Assembly: GCA_044868295.1 (NCBI GenBank)
Contig: JBIOWF010000154.1
Location: 1-12,623, forward strand
Direction of reading: 5' to 3'
From: JBIOWF01 sp044868295
GTDB taxonomy: Bacteria > Actinomycetota > Actinomycetes > Streptosporangiales > Streptosporangiaceae
Length of the DNA stretch: 12,623 nucleotides
Made by a program: the position numbers and the translations under genes. Of this stretch, positions 5,608 to 12,623 are shown one piece after another. Below the pieces are notes generated by a model that saw only the letters and a list, made by a program, of their open reading frames with translations, searched no databases and was not told the origin of the DNA. Position 1 is the first letter of the stretch, and every line of letters starts with the position of its first letter.

Positions 5608-7306
5608 ATGTCCGAGCACGACCAGGAGCGTCCTGACTTCTTCGAACGCCACCGCCGATTGCTGGAACAGGCCGTGGAGGCGGCCAGGGACCGCGAGTAC
5701 TGGTCACCGTTCTCGGAGATCCCCAGCACCTCGGTGTACGGCGAGGACGCCCCGAAGCAGGGGGAGGCGGCGTTCAAGGAGCAACTGGGCCGTCCCTTCA
5801 CGCTCGACCAGCCGGGGGACGGCTGGACCCGCGCCTGGGAGGTCTCACCGTACGGTCCGGAACTCGGCGTCACCTACCCGCGCGTCACCCCCGACGAGGC
5901 CGTGGCCGCGGCCATCGCCGCCACACCCGCCTGGCGGGACACGGGCCCGGACCAGCGGGCCGGCGTGGCCGCGGAGATCCTCCTGCGCCTCAACGCCGAC
6001 AGCTTCCAGATCGCGCACGCCGTGCAGCACACCACCGGCCAGGCCTTCGTCATGGCCTTCCAGGCCGGAGGCCCGCACGCCCAAGATCGTGGCCTGGAGG
6101 CCGTGGCGTACGCCTGGGCCGAGCAGACGCGCCACCCGGCGGTCGCGCCCTGGACCAAGCCACAGCGCAAGGGCGACGCGCTGGCCATGGTCAAGCGGTT
6201 CACGCCGGTGGGGCGCGGCGTGGCCCTCCTGATCGCCTGCAACACCTTCCCGACGTGGAACGGCTATCCGGGGCTGTTCGCCAGCCTGGTCACCGGCAAC
6301 CCGGTCATCGTCAAGCCCCACCCGGGCGCGGTGCTGCCCCTCGCCATCACCGTGCGCACGGCGCGCGAGGTGCTCGCCGAAGCCGGGTTCGACCCCAACC
6401 TGGTGATCCTCGCGGCCGAGGGGCCGCAGGACCGCAGCGCCGCCGATCTCGCCACCCACCCCGACGTGCGGATCATCGACTTCACCGGTTCCACCTCGTT
6501 CGGCGACTGGCTGGAGTCCAACGCCCGCCAGGCTGTCGTCCACACCGAGAAGGCCGGCCTCAACACGGTCGTGGTGGACTCCACCGACGACTACCGCGGC
6601 GTCCTGCGCAACCTGGCCTTCTCGCTCGCCCTCTACAGCGGGCAGATGTGCACCACCCCGCAGAACCTGCTGGTGCCGCGCGACGGCTTCGCCACCGACG
6701 AGGGCGTCAAAACGGCCGACGAGTTCGCCGCCGATCTCGCCACCGCCCTGGACAAGCTGCTCGCCGACCCACAGCGCGCCGCCGGGACCCTCGGCGCCAT
6801 CGTCAACGACGGGGTGCGGGACCGCCTCGACGAGGCCGCGAAGCTCCCGCACGTCGTCCGCCCGTCCACCGTCGTCCAGCATCCGGATTATCCGGACGCC
6901 TCGGTCCGCACGCCGCTGGTCGCCCGGCTGGACGCGGAGGAGGACCGCGACGTCTACACGCGTGAGTGGTTCGGCCCGGTCTCCTTCGTGATCGGCACCG
7001 ACTCGACCGAGCACAGCCTGGAGGTCTTCCGCGACACCGTGCGCCGGCACGGAGCGCTCACGGCCGGGATCTACTCCGTCTCGGGCGACGTCCTCGCCGC
7101 CGCCGAGCAGGCGGCCCTGGACGCGGGGGTCCATCTCTCCGAGAACCTCACCGGCGGCGTCTTCGTCAACCAGTCGGCCGCCTTCAGCGACTTCCACGGC
7201 ACCGCGGCCAACCCGGCCGCCACCGCCGCCCTCACCGATCCCGCCTTCGTGACCGGTCGATTCTCCATCCTCCAGTCGCGCCGCCACACCACCACCGGAG
7301 CAACCG

Positions 7307-7314
<8 letters not shown>
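5608..7314 (+). CDS. paaN: PaaN-type aldehyde dehydrogenase for ring cleavage product (PaaZ ALDH domain equivalent)
   Basis: A 568-residue protein of the aldehyde dehydrogenase superfamily, close to the phenylacetate degradation protein PaaN group. It should oxidise the 3-oxo-5,6-dehydrosuberyl-CoA semialdehyde formed when oxepin-CoA is opened. From ATG 5608, motifs include IACNTFPTWN (209-218), VIVKPHPGA (233-241), FTGSTSFGDW (292-301), HTEKAGLN (312-319, Glu314 as general base), YSGQMCTTPQN (343-353, nucleophile Cys348) and EWFGP (453-457). The frame can also open at GTG 5599, but AAGGGG (5594-5599) sits 8 bases before ATG 5608, so I prefer the ATG. The protein ends shortly after the ALDH fold, without the C-terminal MaoC hydratase domain of E. 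coli PaaZ. Oxepin-CoA hydrolysis must therefore come from another protein. It is the first gene of the plus-strand operon and overlaps paaJ by 8 bases. Confidence 0.9.
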
Positions 7315-8598
<1,284 letters not shown>

Positions 8599-8602
<4 letters not shown>

Positions 8603-9378
8603 GCGGCCCATTCGAGACGCTTCTGGTCGAGGAGCGCGACGACCGGGTGGTGGTCGCCCTCAACCGGCCCGACTTCCGCAACGCGATCAACGGCCACATG
8701 ATCGACGAGCTGCACGACGTGTGCGCAGGCCTGGAGCGTGACCCCAAGCTACTGCTGCTCACCGGGCAGGGCGGGGTGTTCGCCGGTGGGGCGGACATCG
8801 CCGAGCTGCTGAGCCGTGGCCGCGACGAGGCCCTCCAGGGCATCAACAGCCGCCTCTTCGAGCGCGTCCGCCGCCTGCCGATGCCGACCGTGGCCGCCGT
8901 CGACGGGTGGGTGCTCGGCGGCGGGGCGGAGCTGGCCTACGCGTGCGACGTGCGCATCGCCGGGCCGGACGCGGCCTTCGGCAACCCGGAGCCCGGCCTC
9001 GGCATCCTCGCGGCGGCCGGGGCCTGCTGGCGGCTTCCGCAGCTCGTCGGCGAGTCCGTGGCCAAGCAGGTCCTGCTGGCCGGGCGCACCCTCGACGCCC
9101 AGGCCGCCCTCGCGGCGGGACTGGTGATCGACGTCGTCCCGGCCGAGCGGCTGCTCGACGAGGCGCACCGGCTGCTCGACCGGATGGCCCGCTCCGCCGC
9201 CATCGCGCTGCGCCTCACCAAGCTCGTGGTCGACGCTCCGGGAGCCCATCCCGCCGCCGACGACCTGGCTCAGGCGGTGCTCTTCGAGGGCCCGGAGAAG
9301 CAGGACCGGATGCGCAGGTTCCTGGCCCGGAGCAATTCGGCCAACACGTCGGCGAATGAGAAGGGAGGCGGCTCGTGA
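8599..9378 (+). CDS. paaF: Enoyl-CoA hydratase PaaF (2,3-dehydroadipyl-CoA hydratase)
   Basis: A 259-residue crotonase-fold enzyme. LNRPDFRNAIN (21-31) and FAGGADIAEL (61-70) form the CoA-binding and oxyanion region. VLGGGAELAYACD (105-117) supplies Glu111, and GNPEPGLGILAAAG (128-141) supplies Glu131. These two glutamates have the 20-residue spacing of the Glu pair in classical hydratases, so it is a competent hydratase rather than an isomerase. It likely hydrates 2,3-dehydroadipyl-CoA to 3-hydroxyadipyl-CoA. I chose ATG 8599 because ATGA overlaps the paaJ stop; an upstream in-frame start at 8554 would only add Arg-rich sequence antisense to nothing conserved. It ends within the GTGA start of paaH. 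A contribution to oxepin-CoA opening cannot be excluded but is not indicated by sequence. Confidence 0.87.
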
Positions 9379-10268
9379 GCGGCGCTATGTCTGACGAAGC
9401 GGGCGGTACGGGGTCCGGGACGGCGCCGGGCGTGGTGGGCGTCATCGGGGGTGGCCGGATGGGTGCGGGCATCGCCCAGTCCTTCGCCACAGCGGGCTCG
9501 AGGGTCGTCGTCGTCGAAGGAGACGAACAGGCCGCAGAGGCGGCGCTGCGGCGGGTCGCCACCGGCCTGGAGCGCGCGGCCGAACGAGGCGCGATCGGCC
9601 GGTCCGCCGGCGATGTGCTCGGGCGGATCACCGTCGCCACTTCGGTGGGCGATCTTCCCGCGAGCGCGGACCTGGTCGTCGAGGCCGTGCCCGAGGACCC
9701 GGCTCTCAAGGCCGAGGTGCTCGCCGCCGCCGAGAAGGCCGTGGGGGAGCGGACGGTGCTGGCCACCAACACCAGCTCTCTGCCGGTCACCGACCTGGCC
9801 GCCGCCCTGCGCCTGCCCGGCCGGTTCATCGGGATGCACTTCTTCAATCCCGTGCCCGCGTCCGAGCTGGTCGAGCTGGTCCTCGCGCCCCCCACCACGG
9901 ATGAGACGCTGCGGGCCGCCCTGGGCTGGGTCAAGGCGCTGGAGAAGAAGGACGTCGTCGTCAAGGACTCGCCCGGCTTCGCCAGCAGCCGGCTCGGGCT
10001 CGCCCTGGGTCTGGAGGCCATCCGCATGGTCGAGGAAGGAGTGGCCGAGCCCGAGGCCATCGACGACGCCATGCGGCTCGGCTACAAGCACCCCATGGGG
10101 CCGCTGCGGCTCACCGATCTGGTCGGACTGGACGTCCGTCTCGCCATCGCCGAGCACCTGCACCGGACGCTGGGCGAGCGCTTCGCGCCGCCTCGGCTGC
10201 TGCGGGAGAAGGTCGCCCGGGGTGAGCTGGGTCGCAAGACCGGGCGGGGGTTCTACACATGGCAGTGA
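9375..10268 (+). CDS. paaH: 3-hydroxyacyl-CoA dehydrogenase PaaH
   Basis: A 297-residue NAD-dependent dehydrogenase that should oxidise 3-hydroxyadipyl-CoA to 3-oxoadipyl-CoA. The Rossmann fold opens with VGVIGGGRMGAGIA (21-34, GxGxxG) and Glu48 after the second strand. VEAVPEDPALK (102-112), TNTSSLPVT (131-139, Ser134 region) and GMHFFNPVPASELVE (153-167) follow, the last giving the catalytic His155-Glu167 dyad with canonical 12-residue spacing. DSPGFASSRLG (198-208) carries Ser205 where well-studied homologues have a conserved Asn; LGYKHPMGPLRLTDLVGLD (235-253) is the C-terminal helical domain. GTG 9375 is supported by AAGGGAGG 6 bases upstream and the GTGA overlap with paaF. An in-frame ATG at 9387 is less well placed. 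It overlaps paaG by 10 bases. Confidence 0.92.
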   Translation: MSGAMSDEAGGTGSGTAPGVVGVIGGGRMGAGIAQSFATAGSRVVVVEGDEQAAEAALRRVATGLERAAERGAIGRSAGDVLGRITVATSVGDLPASADLVVEAVPEDPALKAEVLAAAEKAVGERTVLATNTSSLPVTDLAAALRLPGRFIGMHFFNPVPASELVELVLAPPTTDETLRAALGWVKALEKKDVVVKDSPGFASSRLGLALGLEAIRMVEEGVAEPEAIDDAMRLGYKHPMGPLRLTDLVGLDVRLAIAEHLHRTLGERFAPPRLLREKVARGELGRKTGRGFYTWQ

Positions 10269-11056
10269 CCCCGACGCCTGTGCGGTACGAGCACGACGCG
10301 GGCGTCGCCGTACTCGAACTTCACCGTCCCGAGGCGCGCAACGCTCTCGACGCGGATCTCAAGAGGGAGCTCCTCGCCGCGGTACGGCAGGCCGGGCAGG
10401 ACGAGCGGACCAGGGCCGTCCTGCTCACCGGGGCCGGGCCGGCGTTCTGCGTCGGGCAGGATCTCAAGGAGCACGCCCAGGCGCTCGACGACGATCCCGG
10501 CACGGCGTTCTCGACGTTGCGGGCCGACTACAACCCGCTGATCGAAGCGCTGGACGCGCTGCCCCAGCCGCTGGTGGTGGCGGTGGAAGGCGCCTGCGTG
10601 GGGGCGGGGCTCAGCATCGCGCTGCGCGCGGACCTGCGCGTCGCCGCCGAGGGCGCCCGTTTCGCCACCGCGTTCACCGGCATCGGGCTGGGGCCCGACA
10701 GCGGGCTGAGCGCTGCCCTGGTCCGGGCGCTGGGCGCCTCGCGCGCGGCCGAGTTGCTGCTGCTCGGCGGCGCCTTCTCGGCCGAGGACGCCCGCGAATG
10801 GGGTCTGGTGCACCGGGTCGTCCCGGACGGGCAGGCCGCGCAGGAGGGACTGGCCCTGGCTCGTCGCCTGGCGGCCGGGCCGACGGCGGCCTATCGCGAG
10901 GTCAAGGCGCTGCTACGGACCGCCGCGACCGATGATCTCGGCACCGTGCTCGAACGCGAGGCCGCGGCGCAGGAACGGCTCGGCCTGACCGAAGACCACC
11001 GCGGTGCCGTACGGGCATTCCTGGAGCGGCGGACTCCCACGTTCGACGGCCGCTGA
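10259..11056 (+). CDS. paaG: 1,2-epoxyphenylacetyl-CoA isomerase PaaG
   Basis: A 265-residue crotonase-fold enzyme that lines up along its whole length with PaaG. Matches include LHRPEARNALD (21-31), GPAFCVGQDLKEH (60-72, the FCxGQDL hallmark), YNPLIEAL (91-98), VGAGLSIAL (114-122), AFTGIGLGPDSGL (138-150, Asp147 in the catalytic Asp position), AREWGLVHRVV (178-188) and the tail AVRAFLERRTPTFDGR (250-265). PaaG converts the ring epoxide to the seven-membered oxepin-CoA and also shifts the double bond of a later intermediate. The glutamates used by hydratases are absent at the paired positions, in keeping with isomerase chemistry. It is last in the overlapping operon, and a nested palindrome begins 4 bases after its stop. 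Confidence 0.92.
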   Translation: MAVTPTPVRYEHDAGVAVLELHRPEARNALDADLKRELLAAVRQAGQDERTRAVLLTGAGPAFCVGQDLKEHAQALDDDPGTAFSTLRADYNPLIEALDALPQPLVVAVEGACVGAGLSIALRADLRVAAEGARFATAFTGIGLGPDSGLSAALVRALGASRAAELLLLGGAFSAEDAREWGLVHRVVPDGQAAQEGLALARRLAAGPTAAYREVKALLRTAATDDLGTVLEREAAAQERLGLTEDHRGAVRAFLERRTPTFDGR

Positions 11057-11060
11057 GCGG

Positions 11061-11091
11061 CACCCACGGGTGACAGGCCTTGTCACCGGTG
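11061..11091. terminator. Nested palindromes after paaG, possible terminator or operator
   Basis: GGTGACA (11069-11075) and TGTCACC (11081-11087) are perfect 7-bp arms around a 5-base loop. The stem can extend with CACC (11061-11064) pairing GGTG (11088-11091). CACCCACGGGTG and CACCGGTG are themselves palindromes. It directly follows paaG and includes the TTGTCA that I take as the paaA -35. It could attenuate read-through, bind a regulator, or both. No T-run follows. Confidence 0.5.
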
Positions 11092-11108
11092 CGAAAGTGC
11101 GCGAGACT
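11080..11108 (+). promoter_or_regulatory. Putative promoter of the paaABC operon
   Basis: TTGTCA (11080-11085), a 17-base spacer, then GAGACT (11103-11108), alternatively TAATTA at 11108-11113. The -10 is a weak match. The PaaR-like palindrome lies immediately downstream (11117-11130), and ATG 11148 follows. Location in the only non-coding gap between paaG and paaA supports a separate promoter. Confidence 0.4.
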
Positions 11109-11116
11109 AATTACCT

Positions 11117-11130
11117 ACCGAACGTTCAGT
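11117..11130. promoter_or_regulatory. PaaR-like operator before paaA
   Basis: ACCGAACGTTCAGT has arms ACCGAA / TTCAGT with one mismatch and the central CG. It fits ACCGNNCGNNCGGT except for one base, and flanking T11116 and A11131 extend the symmetry. It shares 12 of 14 bases with the palindrome in the paaI/paaN region (5535-5548). It lies 17 bases before the paaA start, in a position suited to repression by the TetR protein. Confidence 0.75.
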
Positions 11131-11147
11131 AAAAGGGATGGGGAGCG

Positions 11148-12125
11148 ATGCTTACTCCGGACGCGACCGCCGCGGGGCGGCTGCGTGAGCACTTCGACGA
11201 GACGATCGACCGTGACCAGCGTGTCGAGCCGCGCGACTGGATGCCCGACGGCTACCGGGCCACGCTCATCCGGCAGATCGCACAGCACGCGCATTCGGAG
11301 ATCATCGGAATGCAGCCCGAGGGCAACTGGCTCACCCGCGCGCCGTCCCTGCGGCGCAAGGCGATCCTGCTGGCCAAGGTGCAGGACGAGGCCGGCCACG
11401 GCCTTTACCTCTACTCGGCCGCCGAGACACTGGGCGCCGACCGCGCCGATCTGACCGAGCGGCTGATCAACGGCCGGCAGAAGTACTCCTCGATCTTCAA
11501 CTACCCGACACTCGGCTTCGCCGACGTCGGCGTCATCGGCTGGCTCGTGGACGGCGCGGCCATCTGCAACCAGGAGCCGCTGTGCCGCAGCTCATACGGG
11601 CCGTACGCGCGCGCCATGGTGCGGATCTGCAAGGAGGAGTCATTCCACCAGCGCCAGGGCTACGAACTGCTGATGACCATGATGACCGGCACCGATCGCC
11701 AGCGGGACATGGTGCAGGAGGCCGTCGACCGCTGGTGGTGGCCGTCCCTGATGATGTTCGGCCCGCCCGACGGCGACTCACCCAACAGTGCCCAGTCCAT
11801 GGCCTGGCGGATCAAGCGGCACACCAATGACGAGCTGCGGCAGCGTTTCGTCGACATGACGGTCCCGCAGGCCGAACGGCTCGGCGTGACACTCCCCGAC
11901 CCCGAGCTGCGCTGGAACGAGCAGCGGGGGCACTGGGACTTCGGCACCCCCGGCTGGGAAGAACTCATGAAAGTGATCACCGGCCACGGGCCGTGCAACA
12001 GGCAACGCGTCGAGCGGCGCCGCCAGGCCCATGAGGAAGGGGCCTGGGTCCGCGAGGCCGCGGCAGCCTACGCCGCGAAACAGGCCGTGAAGCAGGCCGC
12101 GGCGCGGGAAGCGGGTGCGGCATGA
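11148..12125 (+). CDS. paaA: Phenylacetyl-CoA 1,2-epoxidase catalytic subunit PaaA
   Basis: A 325-residue ferritin-like di-iron subunit of the PaaABC(D)E multicomponent monooxygenase, which epoxidises the ring of phenylacetyl-CoA with O2 and electrons from PaaE. Expected metal ligands are visible in HSEIIGMQPEGNWL (49-62, Glu51), KVQDEAGHGLYLY (77-89, Glu81 and His84) and CKEESFHQRQGYELL (161-175, Glu164 and His167). WMPDGYR, KYSSIFNYPTL and DIVGW-like ADVGVIGWLVDGAA (125-138) are further signatures. The length is slightly above that of E. coli PaaA because of an Ala-rich, charged C-terminal tail. AAGGGA (11133-11138) lies 9 bases before ATG 11148. It is the first gene of the epoxidase operon, behind its own promoter and operator, and overlaps paaB by four bases (ATGA). 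Confidence 0.97.
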   Translation: MLTPDATAAGRLREHFDETIDRDQRVEPRDWMPDGYRATLIRQIAQHAHSEIIGMQPEGNWLTRAPSLRRKAILLAKVQDEAGHGLYLYSAAETLGADRADLTERLINGRQKYSSIFNYPTLGFADVGVIGWLVDGAAICNQEPLCRSSYGPYARAMVRICKEESFHQRQGYELLMTMMTGTDRQRDMVQEAVDRWWWPSLMMFGPPDGDSPNSAQSMAWRIKRHTNDELRQRFVDMTVPQAERLGVTLPDPELRWNEQRGHWDFGTPGWEELMKVITGHGPCNRQRVERRRQAHEEGAWVREAAAAYAAKQAVKQAAAREAGAA

Positions 12126-12424
12126 GCGAGCAGAGCACTCCACGCGCCGGCTGGCCGCTCTTCGAGGTCTTCGTCCGCGGCAAGCGGGGACTCAACCACG
12201 TCCACGTGGGCTCGCTGCACGCGGCCGACGAGCGGATGGCGCTCACCAGCGCCCGCGACCTCTACACCCGGCGCAACGAGGGCGTCAGCATATGGGTGGT
12301 CCGCTCCGACGCCATCACCGCCTCCTCCCCGGACGAGAAGGACCCGTTCTTCGCGCCCAGCGGGGACAAGGTCTACCGGCACCCGACGTTCTATGCCATT
12401 CCCGACGACGTTCCGCACATCTGA
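12122..12424 (+). CDS. paaB: Phenylacetyl-CoA 1,2-epoxidase subunit PaaB
   Basis: A complete 100-residue PaaB, the small subunit that bridges PaaAC units in the epoxidase complex and has no metal site. The core WPLFEVFVRGKRGLNHVHVG (11-30), SLHAADERMALTSARDLYTR (31-50) and NEGVSIWVVRSDAITASSP (52-70) are hallmarks of the family. The C-terminal FFAPSGDKVYRHPTFY (76-91) is also typical. Length matches E. coli PaaB closely. The start overlaps the paaA stop as ATGA, so the two are probably translationally coupled. It ends 51 bases before paaC. Confidence 0.96.
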   Translation: MSEQSTPRAGWPLFEVFVRGKRGLNHVHVGSLHAADERMALTSARDLYTRRNEGVSIWVVRSDAITASSPDEKDPFFAPSGDKVYRHPTFYAIPDDVPHI

Positions 12425-12475
12425 CCGGCCGGCGGCCCGCGGACGCGTGCCGGGACCAGGAGGATCACGACTGCC

Positions 12476-12623
12476 ATGATCGACGACCACGTCTACATGT
12501 CGCTCGCCGAGGAGTCTCCGGAAGGGGACGCGCGGTGGGCGTTCGGCACCGGCTTCCACGACCCCCTGCACGGCGTGGACACCGCCGTGCCCGCCGGGGT
12601 GCACGGCGGCGACCTCGCTGCGT
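12476..12623 (+). CDS. paaC: Phenylacetyl-CoA 1,2-epoxidase structural subunit PaaC (start only)
   Basis: The first 49 residues of a gene that runs off the right edge. I translated it from ATG 12476: MIDDHVYMSLAE, then ARWAFGTGFHDPLHGVDTAV and VHGGDLAA. The FGTGFHDPLHGVDT stretch is a pattern I associate with the N-terminal extension of actinobacterial PaaC, ahead of the ferritin-like core. Context after paaAB makes PaaC the expected partner, the non-catalytic subunit that pairs with PaaA. AGGAGG (12458-12463) lies 12 bases upstream, a rather long spacing; ATG 12497 is an alternative but less conserved start. paaD and paaE would be expected beyond the window. Confidence 0.85.
   Translation, partial: MIDDHVYMSLAEESPEGDARWAFGTGFHDPLHGVDTAVPAGVHGGDLAA

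Noticed and set aside
5081..5707. N-terminal extension of PaaK in the same frame
   Set aside because: The extra sequence lies over paaI and the divergent promoter; ATG 5080 has a good ribosome site and the usual length.

Overview
This is a GC-rich actinomycete chromosomal window. Third codon positions are strongly G/C, starts are ATG or GTG, genes overlap by a few bases, and the protein families are typical of Streptosporangiales or related actinobacteria (taxonomy inferred from general look only). Most of it is a phenylacetate (PAA) catabolism locus: activation to phenylacetyl-CoA, ring epoxidation, isomerisation to oxepin-CoA, ring opening, and beta-oxidation-like steps.

Left flank (1-1997): about 160 bp without a gene, then two minus-strand genes. 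One encodes a small stand-alone glycogen-binding (CBM48) protein, the other a 399-residue HTH regulator with a helical C-terminal region. Neither has an evident link to PAA.

Middle, minus strand (1998-5499): paaI (thioesterase) overlaps paaK (phenylacetate-CoA ligase), followed by a TetR-family PaaR-like repressor. Beyond it lies an arylacetonitrilase-type gene whose N-terminal third, including the catalytic glutamate, does not match the family and looks destroyed by a rearrangement. A duplicated copy of the tetR 3' end lies next to this breakpoint. An active arylacetonitrilase would supply phenylacetate directly, so the remnant suggests lost or decaying nitrile feeding into the pathway.

Right part, plus strand: from a shared divergent promoter region at 5500-5607 runs a translationally coupled set, paaN/paaZ-type dehydrogenase, paaJ thiolase, paaF hydratase, paaH dehydrogenase and paaG isomerase. 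The genes overlap by 4-10 bases. After a 91-bp gap with its own putative promoter, the epoxidase operon begins: paaA, paaB and the start of paaC, which runs off the right edge.

Both the divergent region and the paaA leader carry a similar palindrome (ACCGAATGTTCGGT and ACCGAACGTTCAGT) matching the PaaR operator core I recall from Corynebacterium. All three transcription units are therefore probably repressed by the TetR protein and induced by phenylacetyl-CoA. Unusual points are a five-copy 15-bp in-frame tandem repeat inside the thiolase gene, a ring-opening enzyme without the fused MaoC hydratase domain, nested palindromes between paaG and paaA, and the nitrilase/tetR junction. I found no wholly new system; this is a recognisable paa catabolon with some unusual local structure.
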